This document shows positions 45,542-54,823 of a stretch of DNA of 64,000 nucleotides, piece by piece (within the stretch, counting starts at the first letter, position 1; every line of letters begins with the position of its first letter). The translations under genes were made by a program, and so were the position numbers. Under the pieces are notes generated by a model that made no database searches, was not told where the DNA came from, and saw only the letters and a list, made by a program, of their open reading frames with translations. Origin of the DNA: Ochrobactrum sp. Q0168 (GTDB lineage Bacteria; Pseudomonadota; Alphaproteobacteria; Rhizobiales; Rhizobiaceae); assembly GCF_016427605.1 (NCBI RefSeq), contig NZ_JAELXQ010000001.1:560860-624859 (forward strand), in the 5' to 3' direction.

Positions 45542-46468
45542 ATGATGTTCAAACTGAAGCTCCTGCTCTTTCGCTGGTCGCGCAAGCTGAAGCAGTTCAA
45601 TTACTGGCTCTGGGCTCAGGGCGTTTTTGTGCTCCTTGGCCTGTTGCGCCTGTTTCCGGCGAAGGCTGCCATCAGCTTTTCGGCCAAAGTGGCCCGTCTC
45701 GTCGGGCCGCTGACGCCGCGCCACAAGATTGCAACCAACAATCTGCGCCAAGCCTATCCCGAAAAGAGCGATGCGGAGATCGAGGTGATTGCGCGCGACA
45801 TGTGGGATTCCATGGCGCGCCTTTTGGCGGAATATATTTTCCTCGACGCGATTTTCGATTTCGATCCCCATGCGGCCAAGCCGGGGCTGATCGAAGTCGA
45901 CGGCATCCCGATTTTCGAACGCCTGCGCGATGAAAAGAAGCCGCATATTTTCTTCACGGCCCATACCGGCAATTTCGAGCTGCTGCCGATCTGCGCCGCA
46001 ACATTCGGCCTGAATGTTACCGCGCTGTTTCGCCCGCCGAACAATCCCTATATCGCCAACAAGGTGCTGAAAGCGCGCCATACCAATATGGGGCATCTTG
46101 TGCCTTCCAAGGCGGGTGCTGCCTGGGCGCTTGCCGGGATTCTCGGCGATGGCGGCAATGTCGGCATGCTCGTCGACCAGAAATTCTCGCGCGGCGTGCC
46201 TTCCACATTCTTCAACCGCCCGGTGAAGACCAATCCGCTGCTGGCCAAGCTTGCGCGGCAATATGATTGCGATGTCTATCCGGCGCGCTGTATCCGCCTG
46301 CCCGGTGGACGCTACCGGCTGGAACTTTATGAGCGCATGGAACTGCCGCGCGACGAGAAGGGCCAGATCGATATAGACGCCACGGCGCAGTTGCTCAATG
46401 ACACCGTCGAGCAATGGGTCCGCGAATATCCGGGCCAGTGGATGTGGTTCCACAAGCGCTGGGGATAG
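45542..46468 (+). CDS. lpxXL: Lipid A very-long-chain acyltransferase LpxXL
   Basis: A 308-residue acyltransferase of the HtrB/LpxL family. One N-terminal hydrophobic segment anchors it to the inner membrane. The catalytic H-x4-D/E motif is [11 protein letters not shown] (about residue 140), and [17 protein letters not shown] is typical. It transfers the AcpXL-bound C28 chain to lipid A, making a secondary acyl chain. It starts 14 bp after adh. The frame of rpe begins soon after. Confidence 0.93.
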   Translation: MMFKLKLLLFRWSRKLKQFNYWLWAQGVFVLLGLLRLFPAKAAISFSAKVARLVGPLTPRHKIATNNLRQAYPEKSDAEIEVIARDMWDSMARLLAEYIFLDAIFDFDPHAAKPGLIEVDGIPIFERLRDEKKPHIFFTAHTGNFELLPICAATFGLNVTALFRPPNNPYIANKVLKARHTNMGHLVPSKAGAAWALAGILGDGGNVGMLVDQKFSRGVPSTFFNRPVKTNPLLAKLARQYDCDVYPARCIRLPGGRYRLELYERMELPRDEKGQIDIDATAQLLNDTVEQWVREYPGQWMWFHKRWG

Positions 46469-46523
46469 GATTTTTGCTGTTCATATGATACGGGCAAGCC
46501 ACGCTGCCAAGGAGACCATCGCC

Positions 46524-47201
46524 ATGCGCCCCATCGCCATTGCCCCGTCCATTCTGTCCGCCGACTTTGCCCGTCTTGGCGAAGAAGTCGATGCCGTGCT
46601 GGAAGCAGGCGCCGACTGGATCCACATCGATGTCATGGACGGACATTTCGTGCCGAACATCACATTCGGCCCGCAGGTGGTGAAGGCGATCCGCCCGCGC
46701 ACCAAGGCATTCTTCGACGCGCATCTGATGATCGCGCCGTGCGATCCCTATCTGGAACCCTTTGCCGATGCAGGCTGCGACCTGATCACCGTGCACGCCG
46801 AAGCCGGACCGCACACGCATCGTTCGCTGCAATCGATCCGTGCGCTCGGCAAAAAGGCCGGTATCGCGCTCAACCCGGCAACGCCGGTTGAAGCCATCAC
46901 CAATATTCTGGACGACGTCGATCTGATCCTGGTCATGACCGTCAATCCGGGCTTCGGCGGCCAAAAATTCATCGCGCCGATGCTCGACAAGATCAAGCGC
47001 GTGCGTGACATGGTCGGCGACCGCCCGATCGACATCGAGGTCGATGGCGGCGTGACGCCGGAAACCGCTGGTTTGGTCGTGGCGGCAGGTGCCAATATTC
47101 TCGTCGCAGGATCGGCTGTCTACAAAGGCAATTCGGTCGAGACCTACCGCGCCAATATCGACGCTATTCGTGCTGCGGCGGAAGCCGCGCGTAATCGTTA
47201 A
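46524..47201 (+). CDS. rpe: Ribulose-phosphate 3-epimerase
   Basis: A 225-residue TIM-barrel enzyme interconverting ribulose-5-phosphate and xylulose-5-phosphate. Signatures: [46 protein letters not shown] and [12 protein letters not shown]. The frame is open from 46398 inside lpxXL, but ATG 46524 ([11 protein letters not shown]) has AAGGAGA upstream. Short gap to purB (26 bp) suggests co-transcription. Confidence 0.96.
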   Translation: MRPIAIAPSILSADFARLGEEVDAVLEAGADWIHIDVMDGHFVPNITFGPQVVKAIRPRTKAFFDAHLMIAPCDPYLEPFADAGCDLITVHAEAGPHTHRSLQSIRALGKKAGIALNPATPVEAITNILDDVDLILVMTVNPGFGGQKFIAPMLDKIKRVRDMVGDRPIDIEVDGGVTPETAGLVVAAGANILVAGSAVYKGNSVETYRANIDAIRAAAEAARNR

Positions 47202-47227
47202 ACCCTCACTTTCTACAGGATGCACCC

Positions 47228-48529
47228 ATGATCCCGCGCTATTCCCGGCCAGAAATGGTCGCTATCTGGTCTCCAGAAACGAAATTCCGTATCTGGTTCG
47301 AGATCGAAGCCTATGCTTGCGAAGCGCTGGCCGAACTGGGCGTCATCCCAAAGGAAGCTGCCAAGACCATTTGGGAAAAGGGTAGCGTGGCGAAATTCGA
47401 CGTCGCCCGCATTGATGAAATCGAAGCCGTCACCAAGCATGACGTCATCGCTTTCCTGACCCATCTTGCTGAATTCATCGGTCCCGATAGCCGCTTCGTG
47501 CATCAGGGCATGACCTCGTCGGATGTGCTCGACACCACGCTGAATGTCCAGCTGGTCCGCGCTGCCGACCTCCTGCTCACCGACATGGACCGCGTTCTGG
47601 CTGCGCTCAAAACCCGCGCCTTCGAGCATAAGGATACGGTGCGCATCGGCCGCAGCCATGGCATTCACGCCGAACCGACCACGATGGGCCTCACCTTCGC
47701 GCGTTTCTATGCGGAAATGCAGCGCAACCGCGCCCGTCTCGTCGCGGCGCGTGCAGAAATCGCAACAGGCGCGATTTCCGGTGCGGTCGGCACCTTTGCC
47801 AATATCGACCCGCGCGTTGAGGAATATGTCTGCGCGAAGCTTGGCCTCGAAGCCGAGCCGGTTTCCACGCAGGTCATCCCGCGCGACCGTCATGCGATGT
47901 TCTTCGCGACACTCGGCGTCATTGCCTCGTCCATCGAAAATGTCGCCATCGAAATCCGCCACATGCAACGCACCGAAGTTCTGGAAGCCGAAGAGTTCTT
48001 CTCTCCGGGGCAGAAAGGGTCGTCGGCCATGCCGCACAAGCGCAACCCGGTTTTGACCGAAAACCTGACCGGCCTCGCCCGTCTGGTGCGCATGTCGGTG
48101 ACGCCTGCCATGGAAAACGTTGCTCTCTGGCACGAACGCGATATTTCGCATTCGAGCGTCGAGCGCGCCATTGGCCCGGACACCACCATCACGCTCGACT
48201 TCGCACTCAACCGTCTGGCTGGCGTTGTCGAAAAGCTGGTGATCTACCCGGACAACATGCTGAAAAACATGAACAAGTTCCGCGGTCTGGTGCATTCGCA
48301 GCGCGTTCTGCTGGCGCTCACCCAGGCTGGCGTGTCACGCGAAGACGCTTATCGTCTCGTGCAGCGCAACGCCATGAAGGTCTGGGAACAGGGTGCAGAC
48401 TTCCTTGAAGAACTGCTGGCAGACGCGGAAGTGCGCGCAACCCTCTCCGAAGAGCAGATCCGCGAAAAGTTCGATCTCGGCTACCACACCAAGCATGTGG
48501 ACACGATTTTCAAACGCGTCTTCGGTTAA
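47228..48529 (+). CDS. purB: Adenylosuccinate lyase
   Basis: A 433-residue fumarase-superfamily enzyme acting twice: on SAICAR in purine synthesis and on adenylosuccinate in AMP synthesis. The superfamily signature GSSAMPHKRNPVLTE (about residues 262-276) is intact, as are IGRSHGIHAEPTTMG and VHQGMTSSDVLDT. Length is normal. purC, which makes its substrate SAICAR, lies 3.5 kb downstream on the same strand. Confidence 0.97.
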   Translation: MIPRYSRPEMVAIWSPETKFRIWFEIEAYACEALAELGVIPKEAAKTIWEKGSVAKFDVARIDEIEAVTKHDVIAFLTHLAEFIGPDSRFVHQGMTSSDVLDTTLNVQLVRAADLLLTDMDRVLAALKTRAFEHKDTVRIGRSHGIHAEPTTMGLTFARFYAEMQRNRARLVAARAEIATGAISGAVGTFANIDPRVEEYVCAKLGLEAEPVSTQVIPRDRHAMFFATLGVIASSIENVAIEIRHMQRTEVLEAEEFFSPGQKGSSAMPHKRNPVLTENLTGLARLVRMSVTPAMENVALWHERDISHSSVERAIGPDTTITLDFALNRLAGVVEKLVIYPDNMLKNMNKFRGLVHSQRVLLALTQAGVSREDAYRLVQRNAMKVWEQGADFLEELLADAEVRATLSEEQIREKFDLGYHTKHVDTIFKRVFG

Positions 48530-48574
48530 GGAGATTTCGGCTCTGGCGGGCTGCAAATGGTGTCTTGTGATTTG

Positions 48575-48623
48575 CATTCGCATAATCTGATCCGAAAAGT
48601 CTGCAACTTTTAGGGATTATGCG
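48575..48623. repeat. Rhizobiales-type palindrome, partial copy
   Basis: CATAATCTGATCCGAAAAGT..ACTTTTAGGGATTATGCG, an imperfect palindrome matching the second half of the 44331-44436 copy in reverse orientation. It abuts a partial Bru-RS-like copy. Confidence 0.7.
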
Positions 48624-48695
48624 AGGCTTCCGGTGCTCTCGTACCTTAAGTACGGCTCAAGCTCCGGTTCTCGAAACCCACCATTTTCGCCACGC
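48624..48695. repeat. Bru-RS-like repeat, inverted partial copy
   Basis: The reverse complement of this segment aligns with the left half of the element at 35951-36061: shared blocks are GAAAATGGTGG, TTCGAGAACCGGAGC, GTACTTAA and GAGCACCGGAAGC. The right arm is missing. Confidence 0.7.
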
Positions 48696-48748
48696 CATAA
48701 CCAAAATCTGGGCCGCGCCCTTCGAGGGCCTCATAAATTGAAGCCGAA

Positions 48749-48782
48749 AAAAGCCCCATGTTTTTGAAATCATGGGGCTTTT
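48749..48782. terminator. Bidirectional terminator between purB and the VOC gene
   Basis: AAAAGCCCCATG / CATGGGGCTTTT perfect 12-bp stem with a 10-base loop between convergent genes. A-runs and T-runs flank both sides. Confidence 0.88.
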
Positions 48783-48801
48783 CATTTCTTGATCGGCGGC
48801 A

Positions 48802-49758
48802 TCAGGCCTTGGTCTTGATCGTATTGATCACATTGCCCCAAGGATCGACAAACGAGCTGTTGTCGCCGCCGCGCGTATCCTCCAGCTCGACCCAGGCCAG
48901 GCCCGTGCGATCCGCATCGCGCTTGCCAGCACCGGCGCTCTGCCAGGCATTGGCCGCGATATGGTGGTGGTAACGCCCCGTGGACATGAACACGGCCCGG
49001 TCGCCATAGGTCTGCACCGTTTCCAGCCCAAGTTCATTGTGCCAGAAGGTTTCGGCCTCATGCGCATTGCCAACACGCAAATGCACGTGGCCGACAACGG
49101 TGTTCTGCGGCGCACCAGTCCATTCGCCGCCTTCGGTTTTGATCACGTCGAGCAAGCCGCGCACGTCGAGCGCTTCCGTGCCCATTTTCACGCGGTCACC
49201 ATTCCACTGCCACTTCTCATGCGGGCGGTCGGAATAGATCTCGATGCCATTGCCTTCCGGGTCGGTCAGGTAGATGGCTTCGCTGACATCATGGTCCGAC
49301 GCACCGGAAACCGGCAATTGCTTGTCGATAGCCCGGCGCGACCAGCGCGCCAGGTCGCCACGCGTCGGCAGCAAGAACGCGGTATGGTAAAGACCGGCGC
49401 TGCGCGGATCATCCGGGCGAGCCGCCGAAAACTGTTCGATTTCCATCAGTTCGCGGTCACCGGCGCCAAGCACGATGGAAGCGCCACGTCGGCTCATTTC
49501 GCGCAGGCCCACGACGTCGCGATAATATTCGGCCAATGTTTCCGCATCGCGCGCCTTGAGACCAATACGCGCGACGCGCATCGGCGTGGTCATGGCAAAT
49601 GGAAGCGGTGCAACCGGACGGGTCGTCTCGGCAACCGGCGTCTTCAATTGCTGTGTCATATTATTCTCCTTCGACGGCATGTCTGCACGCGCGGGCAATA
49701 TACCGGCCATCACAGCAGCTCCCGTAGCGCCAAGCAGCGAACGTCTGCTGATTGTCAT
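48802..49758 (-). CDS. VOC-superfamily protein with optional Tat signal peptide
   Basis: A 318-residue protein with two glyoxalase/extradiol-dioxygenase modules (VARIGLKARDAETLAEYYRDVVGL near residue 62, and VVGHVHLRVGNAHEAETFWHNELGL near 222). Candidate metal ligands are HTAF, H in GHVHL, EIYS and the final ELED. The long form begins MTISRRSLLGATGAAVMAG, a twin-arginine signal. A second in-frame start, ATG 49657-49659 (MTQQLKTP), has a perfect AAGGAG six bases upstream and gives a 285-residue cytoplasmic form. The long form also has AAGGAG, spaced about 10. Both may be made. Reaction unknown; ring-cleavage dioxygenase or glyoxalase-like activity is possible. Confidence 0.85.
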   Translation of the reverse strand: MTISRRSLLGATGAAVMAGILPARADMPSKENNMTQQLKTPVAETTRPVAPLPFAMTTPMRVARIGLKARDAETLAEYYRDVVGLREMSRRGASIVLGAGDRELMEIEQFSAARPDDPRSAGLYHTAFLLPTRGDLARWSRRAIDKQLPVSGASDHDVSEAIYLTDPEGNGIEIYSDRPHEKWQWNGDRVKMGTEALDVRGLLDVIKTEGGEWTGAPQNTVVGHVHLRVGNAHEAETFWHNELGLETVQTYGDRAVFMSTGRYHHHIAANAWQSAGAGKRDADRTGLAWVELEDTRGGDNSSFVDPWGNVINTIKTKA

Positions 49759-49907
49759 AGCCTATGCTCTCCTTCGCGTTCTGTTGCCCTAAACATCGCT
49801 GTTTGCGGCATTGTTCACAAGATCGCGATCAGCGAACAGGCTGTTCATCATTCGCATTCGTTTCGCGGAAGGTCGAGGTGCTTGAAGAACGGACCAAGGC
49901 GATCTAA

Positions 49908-50483
49908 ATGGGGGCTATGAAAGTCAAAGACGCAGATATCCTCATTATTCCCGGCTATACCAATTCCGGTCCCGACCACTGGCAGACCCGCTGGGAGAGC
50001 AAGCTCTCGACGGCGCGCCGTGTGCAGCAGGCCGAATGGTCGAAGCCGGTGCGCGACGATTGGGTGGGCGAAGTCGTCAAGGCCGCGAATGCCGCAACAA
50101 AGCCCATCGTGCTGGTTGCACATTCTCTGGGTGTGGCCACCGCCGTGCATGCCGTACCGCTTATCCAGCACAAGATCGCGGGCGCATTCTTCGTTGCGCC
50201 TCCCGATGTCTCGAATGAGAGCATCCGTCCAAAACATCTGATGACCTTCGGTCCCTATCCGCGCGAGCGATTGCCCTTCCCGACCATCACGGTTGTGAGC
50301 CGTAACGACCCGTTCTCAAGCTTTGAAGCTGCAGAAGATGTCGTGAAGGATTGGGGGGCGATGCTGATCGATGCGGGCGAGTCCGGTCATATCAACTCGG
50401 ATTCCGGTCACGGCCCATGGCCGGAAGGCTCCATGGTGTTTGCGGAGTTCATGATGCAACTCCAGGCACCAAAACAGCATTGA
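49908..50483 (+). CDS. RBBP9/YdeN-family serine hydrolase
   Basis: A 191-residue alpha/beta hydrolase. The nucleophile elbow is VAHSLGVAT (about residues 68-76), and the late RNDPFSS and SGHINSDSGHGPWPEG segments carry the probable Asp and His. The N-terminal ILIIPGYTNSGPDHWQTRWE is diagnostic for the family. Substrate is unknown. The start may be ATG 49908 or ATG 49917 (MKVKDAD). It is divergent from the VOC gene and ends in a terminator. Confidence 0.92.
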   Translation: MGAMKVKDADILIIPGYTNSGPDHWQTRWESKLSTARRVQQAEWSKPVRDDWVGEVVKAANAATKPIVLVAHSLGVATAVHAVPLIQHKIAGAFFVAPPDVSNESIRPKHLMTFGPYPRERLPFPTITVVSRNDPFSSFEAAEDVVKDWGAMLIDAGESGHINSDSGHGPWPEGSMVFAEFMMQLQAPKQH

Positions 50484-50484
50484 A

Positions 50485-50513
50485 ACAAAAGGCGGGTTTG
50501 AACCCGCCTTTTG
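50485..50513. terminator. Bidirectional terminator
   Basis: ACAAAAGGCGGGTT / AACCCGCCTTTTGT stem between two convergent genes, with a TTTG tail. Confidence 0.88.
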
Positions 50514-50539
50514 TTTGTATTCAACAATGCAAGCTGAAA

Positions 50540-51301
50540 TCAGGCGCGAACGGCGTTCACCAGTTGTTGTGCAGCAAGGCGTAAATAGCCGCCCTCGTTG
50601 CTGACTGTCACAAAACGGAAACCCAGCGGAATATAGCGCCGCGCAAACTCCGGTGATGGCGAATAGATGCCTGCAAGCTTGCCAGCGGCGGCAGCCTTGC
50701 GCGCAATATTGCTGATCGGTTCGACAATGGCGTCGGAATTCGGGTTGGCCTCGCGTCCGTTGCTCCATGCGATGGAGAAATCCGCAGGGCCGACGAAGAC
50801 ACCGTCAATGCCGCGCACATCGAGGATGGCGTCCAGCGCATCATAGGCGTCACGCGTTTCGATCATCGCGAAAGCCAACGTGTCCTGATTTGCCGTAGTC
50901 AGATAATCGTTGGAACCGGGCGTGCCGTAATCGGCATTGGCACGGAAAACACCCCATGAACGCTCGCCCACCGGCGGATACTTCATGGAGGCTGCGAACT
51001 TGCGCGCATCTTCTGCGGAATTGATCATAGGGGCAATCACCGCCTGAGCACCGAAATCCAGTGCGCGGCTTGCCATATCGAAGCGTCCCACCGGAATACG
51101 CACCACCGGCGGCTTTCCGGCATTCAGCACGAGACCGACGCTGCGCAGCACGCTCGCCTCATCATGACCGCCATGCTGCATGTCCAGCGTCACGGCATCA
51201 AAGGCGGTGTGGGCAAGGATTTCGACCGTCAGCGGCTCAGGGAGAGACGACCACGCCGAGACGACAGTCTCACCGGCACGCAGACGCGAAGACAGGGACA
51301 T
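50540..51301 (-). CDS. HpcH/HpaI-family aldolase
   Basis: A 253-residue class II pyruvate aldolase. Family segments are visible: VSAWSSLPEPLTVEILA, DMQHGG (catalytic His region), FAMIETRDAYDALDAILDV with the metal-binding Glu, and GVFVGPADFSIAW with the Asp. It cleaves or forms 4-hydroxy-2-oxo acids; the exact substrate is not evident. I start at ATG 51301 (MSLSSRL), with AAGGA eight bases upstream; ATG 51316 is in frame. It is a lone gene. Confidence 0.92.
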   Translation of the reverse strand: MSLSSRLRAGETVVSAWSSLPEPLTVEILAHTAFDAVTLDMQHGGHDEASVLRSVGLVLNAGKPPVVRIPVGRFDMASRALDFGAQAVIAPMINSAEDARKFAASMKYPPVGERSWGVFRANADYGTPGSNDYLTTANQDTLAFAMIETRDAYDALDAILDVRGIDGVFVGPADFSIAWSNGREANPNSDAIVEPISNIARKAAAAGKLAGIYSPSPEFARRYIPLGFRFVTVSNEGGYLRLAAQQLVNAVRA

Positions 51302-51407
51302 AGGGATTTCCTTCATTTCAAAACTGGCATTTCATAAGAATGGCATTTCAGACTAGCAGGAAAATAAAACGAGGTGGAAGCGCTACCTGCACTTCCACCC
51401 CTTGGTT

Positions 51408-51731
51408 TCAATCCTGCTGTATCTGACGGACCGCTTCCTCTAGGAATAGTTGCATCTTCTGACGGATTGTTTCGTCGCTATCGGCAAGACCTGCCTCGTC
51501 GAAATCGGTGCGGATCTTGCGGAATACGTCGCCGTCACCAGCTTCGATAAAATCAGCTGCCACGACATCGCGGGCATAGGTTTCAGCCTCGCCATCCTTC
51601 TTGCCAAGACGCTCGGCAGCCCACAATCCGAGAAGCTTGTTGCGGCGTGCTTCTGCTTTGAAGCGTAAATCAGCATCGTGCGCGAACTTCTTTTCAAAAG
51701 CATCACGGCGATCATCCATACCTGTGGTCAT
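51408..51731 (-). CDS. F1-ATPase inhibitor zeta subunit (DUF1476)
   Basis: A 107-residue helical, charged protein of the DUF1476 family, whose member in Paracoccus denitrificans is the zeta subunit that blocks ATP hydrolysis by F1-ATPase. The N-terminal inhibitory segment DDRRDAFEKKFAHDADLRFKAEARRN and the central LLGLWAAERLG are conserved. The inhibitor role is known for some members and may be weak in others. It is a lone gene, divergent from purC. Confidence 0.92.
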   Translation of the reverse strand: MTTGMDDRRDAFEKKFAHDADLRFKAEARRNKLLGLWAAERLGKKDGEAETYARDVVAADFIEAGDGDVFRKIRTDFDEAGLADSDETIRQKMQLFLEEAVRQIQQD

Positions 51732-52075
51732 TCACAAAACTCCCAAAAACTCCCAGTAGAAGAGATCGTTACCCATCTCTTGCCTAAAGCTGGCAAGGGG
51801 CGCAAGATTATACAAGAGCGGCAAATCAATTTCTTGTCGTTCGTCCATCATCTTGCACTAAAACGCATCCCGAAAAGAAAGAAACGGTTTTCGGAAAAGA
51901 TGCGCGCCAAAACAGAGGATTGGAGCACCGAGCGGATCGAAACGCGCTCCAGAACACCGAAAACGGGGGAACGGGCACGAAGCAGGATTGTTAAAAGCCC
52001 TTATTTGCTATAGGTAGCCCGCGAGAATAGCGGCTTAGAGCCGATCACCATAGATATGGAAATCCGAGAAAAGCC
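51732..52075. other. Intergenic region DUF1476/purC with palindromic repeat (51856-51951)
   Basis: This 344-bp divergent gap carries a reverse-oriented copy of the rhizobial repeat: GCATCCCGAAAAG..GAAACGGTTTTCGGAAAAGATGCG at 51864-51904, then GGAGC..GCGCTCC to 51951. The rest should hold the purC promoter; I see no riboswitch. Confidence 0.7.
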
Positions 52076-52840
52076 ATGAACCGTCGCCGCCGTATTTACG
52101 AGGGCAAGGCCAAGATTCTTTACGAAGGCCCCGAGCCAGGAACGCTTGTCCAGTTCTTCAAGGATGATGCAACCGCGTTCAACAAGAAAAAGCACGAAGT
52201 CGTGGACGGAAAGGGCGTCATCAACAACCGCATTTCCGAATATATTTTTACCCAGCTGAACCGTATCGGAATTCCAACCCACTTCATCCGCCGTCTCAAC
52301 ATGCGTGAGCAGCTGATCAAGGAAGTGGAAATCATTCCGCTGGAAGTCGTGATCCGCAATGTCGCGGCCGGCTCGCTGTCCAAGCGCCTCGGGATTGAAG
52401 AAGGCACGGTTTTGCCGCGCTCGATCATCGAGTTTTACTACAAGGCCGATGCGCTCGAAGACCCGTTGGTCACGGAAGAACACATCACTGCATTCGGCTG
52501 GGCCAGCCCGCAGGAAATCGATGACATCATGGCGCTTGCCATTCGCGTCAACGACTTCCTCTCCGGCCTGTTCCTGGGCGTCGGCATCCAGCTTGTCGAC
52601 TTCAAGATCGAATGCGGCCGTCTGTGGGAAGGCGACATGATGCGTATCGTCGTCGCCGACGAAATTTCCCCGGACTCGGCTCGTCTTTGGGATATCAATA
52701 CCAATGACAAGCTGGATAAGGACCGTTTCCGCCGCGATATGGGCGGACTGGTCGAGGCCTATCAGGAAGTGGCGCGCCGTCTCGGCATCATGAACGAGAA
52801 CGACACGCCCCGTCCTTCCGGCCCAGTGCTCGTGAAGTAA
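52076..52840 (+). CDS. purC: Phosphoribosylaminoimidazole-succinocarboxamide synthase
   Basis: A 254-residue SAICAR synthetase, the step before PurB. It starts [20 protein letters not shown]; the signatures [14 protein letters not shown]-like ([18 protein letters not shown]) and [16 protein letters not shown] are intact. It begins the purC-purS-purQ group; a hairpin at 52849-52886 may lower read-through to purS. Confidence 0.97.
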   Translation: MNRRRRIYEGKAKILYEGPEPGTLVQFFKDDATAFNKKKHEVVDGKGVINNRISEYIFTQLNRIGIPTHFIRRLNMREQLIKEVEIIPLEVVIRNVAAGSLSKRLGIEEGTVLPRSIIEFYYKADALEDPLVTEEHITAFGWASPQEIDDIMALAIRVNDFLSGLFLGVGIQLVDFKIECGRLWEGDMMRIVVADEISPDSARLWDINTNDKLDKDRFRRDMGGLVEAYQEVARRLGIMNENDTPRPSGPVLVK

Positions 52841-52848
52841 TCCGATCG

Positions 52849-52886
52849 GCCCGGAAGCCGCCAAGACAGGCACCTTCCGGGCTGTT
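52849..52886 (+). terminator. Hairpin after purC
   Basis: GCCCGGAAG / CTTCCGGGC stem with a 15-base loop, followed by TGTTTCG. The T-run is weak, so it may be a partial terminator within the purCSQ group. Confidence 0.6.
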
Positions 52887-52960
52887 TCGTTCGTGATAGG
52901 CAATTTCAGATATTCATCTGAAGTTGTAAGAACCAAATCTAGAGCTACAGGAACTTAAGA

Positions 52961-53203
52961 GTGATCAAGGCACGCGTCACCGTTACACTGAAAAACGGCG
53001 TTCTGGACCCGCAGGGCAAAGCTATCGTCGGCGCACTTGGCAGCCTCGGCTTTGCTGGCGTCAACTCGGCCCGTCAAGGCAAGGTGTTCGACCTCGAACT
53101 CGAAGGCACCGACAAGGCCAAGGCCGAAGCAGACCTGAAGGCCATGTGCGACAAGCTCCTCGCCAATACGGTGATCGAAGATTATTCCATCGCCATCGGC
53201 TGA
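52961..53203 (+). CDS. purS: Phosphoribosylformylglycinamidine synthase subunit PurS
   Basis: An 80-residue small subunit that joins PurQ and PurL in FGAM synthetase. It has the whole family pattern (VTLKNGVLDPQGKAIVGALGSLGF, then ARQGKVFDLEL). The start codon is GTG (52961). It lies 24 bp before purQ, so the two are co-transcribed. Confidence 0.96.
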   Translation: MIKARVTVTLKNGVLDPQGKAIVGALGSLGFAGVNSARQGKVFDLELEGTDKAKAEADLKAMCDKLLANTVIEDYSIAIG

Positions 53204-53227
53204 GCCAAACAAAGGAAGCAGACGCTC

Positions 53228-53899
53228 ATGAAATCCGCTGTCATTCTCCTTCCCGGCCTCAATCGTGACCGCGACATGATCGCAGCCCTCACCAAGATCA
53301 CCGGTCAGGCTCCTGTCACTGTCTGGCAAACCGATACCAGTATTCCAGACGATGTCGATCTGATCCTCATCCCCGGCGGCTTCTCTTATGGGGACTATCT
53401 GCGCTGCGGCGCAATTGCGGCCCGTATGCCCGTTCTTCAGGCTGTACGTGAGAAGGCCGACAAGGGCGTCATGGTCATGGGCGTGTGCAACGGTTTCCAG
53501 ATTCTCGTTGAAGCCGGACTGCTGCCGGGCGCGCTGATGCGCAACGCCTCGCTGAAGTTCGTCTGCCGCGAAGTGAAGCTCGAAGTCAGCAATGCGAACA
53601 CCGCCTTCACCCGCGGCTACCGGCAGAACCAGATCATCCGCTGCCCGGTCGCGCATCATGACGGCAACTATTTTGCCGATGCCGAGACGCTGAAGCGGAT
53701 CGAAGGCGAAGGTCAGGTCGTGTTCCGTTATGCGGAAGGCACCAACCCCAACGGTTCGGTCAATGATATTGCCGGTATCGTAAATGCGCGCGGCAATGTG
53801 CTTGGCATGATGCCGCATCCGGAAAACCTCATCGAAGCGGCCCATGGCGGTGACGACGGGCGGGCGCTTTTTGCGGGCGCGCTGGGCCTGGCTGCCTGA
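53228..53899 (+). CDS. purQ: Phosphoribosylformylglycinamidine synthase subunit PurQ
   Basis: A 223-residue class I glutamine amidotransferase supplying ammonia to PurL. The nucleophile is in [11 protein letters not shown] (Cys near residue 86), with [16 protein letters not shown] before it and the catalytic His/Glu in [10 protein letters not shown]. Preceded by an AAAGGAAG Shine-Dalgarno. It ends the purCSQ group; purL is 4 kb further on. Confidence 0.97.
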   Translation: MKSAVILLPGLNRDRDMIAALTKITGQAPVTVWQTDTSIPDDVDLILIPGGFSYGDYLRCGAIAARMPVLQAVREKADKGVMVMGVCNGFQILVEAGLLPGALMRNASLKFVCREVKLEVSNANTAFTRGYRQNQIIRCPVAHHDGNYFADAETLKRIEGEGQVVFRYAEGTNPNGSVNDIAGIVNARGNVLGMMPHPENLIEAAHGGDDGRALFAGALGLAA

Positions 53900-53910
53900 T
53901 AGTCTCGGAA

Positions 53911-53942
53911 AAAGGGCGCGCTTTCAATGAGCCGCCCTTTTT
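53911..53942 (+). terminator. Intrinsic terminator of purQ
   Basis: AAAGGGCG / CGCCCTTT hairpin followed by TTTGATTTTC. Confidence 0.85.
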
Positions 53943-54091
53943 GATTTTCTTCACTAAATTGCATGGCCGGTAAGATAACGTTCCCGCGCCCCGCTTTCCT
54001 GCCAAAGAAAACCAGTCTAGCTTGTATGCTGTTTTCATGGCAGTTTTGCCTTGGGAGAATTCCTTGACAACCGAATCGGGGGGACCGCGCA

Positions 54092-54739
54092 GTGCAACTC
54101 TATTCAAGACCGCTTTCCCCTTATTCCGCTTTCGTGCGCAGCGTCCTTTATCTAAAAGACCTGCCCTTCAAGCCAGTCACGCTGCCCTATCCCTTCCCTG
54201 CTGATTTCGGTGAGATCACGCCTCTGCGCCGTGTTCCCGTGCTGATTACCAGTTCCGGCGAAACGCTTTTTGAAGCCGCAGTGATCGCGGAATATCTTGA
54301 AGATCATTTTCCTGAAAAGCCGCTCCTGCCCGGAACGCCGCGCCAGCGTGCGCTGATCCGGCTTTTGGCCCGCGTGATCGAGCTGGAAGTGCTTGGACCG
54401 GCGATGAAGCTGTTCATCCTGCTGAGCAAACCGGAGCGTGATAGCGCAACCATCGACCGCCTGTTTGAAAAGCTGAATACCGGCCTGTCAGTGATCGAAC
54501 AGCGCCTTCCAGATACGTTTTATGCGGTCAGCGAAGAGCCGACGCTGGCCGATGCCTGGCTGCTGCCGGTGCGGTTTCTCATGGAACCGTTGAAGAAGCT
54601 TTCGGACAGGCCGGATTTGCTGGACGCCTTTCCGAAATTCGATACATATGCCGCGAAGGCGAAGCAGCATCCGGCCTTTGAACGCATCTGGAACGAGATG
54701 AGCGACGGGCTGAAAGCCTTCATGCCGCAACTGGCTTGA
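54092..54739 (+). CDS. Glutathione S-transferase family protein
   Basis: A 215-residue protein. The N-terminal thioredoxin-like domain (MQLYSRPLSPYSAFVRSVLYLKDLPF, with Ser in place of the usual catalytic Ser/Cys position, and VPVLITSSGETLFEAAVIAEYLED for glutathione contact) is followed by an all-helical C-terminal domain. The start is GTG (54092) with GGGGG upstream. Substrate unknown. It is a single gene after the purine group. Confidence 0.9.
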   Translation: MQLYSRPLSPYSAFVRSVLYLKDLPFKPVTLPYPFPADFGEITPLRRVPVLITSSGETLFEAAVIAEYLEDHFPEKPLLPGTPRQRALIRLLARVIELEVLGPAMKLFILLSKPERDSATIDRLFEKLNTGLSVIEQRLPDTFYAVSEEPTLADAWLLPVRFLMEPLKKLSDRPDLLDAFPKFDTYAAKAKQHPAFERIWNEMSDGLKAFMPQLA

Positions 54740-54823
54740 CGGCCAGCGACATTCTCATTTCCTATCGTCATTCCCGCAAGCCACTCAGTCCTCCCGGTGG
54801 CGCGCCCTTTTGGAGTTCGTTTC

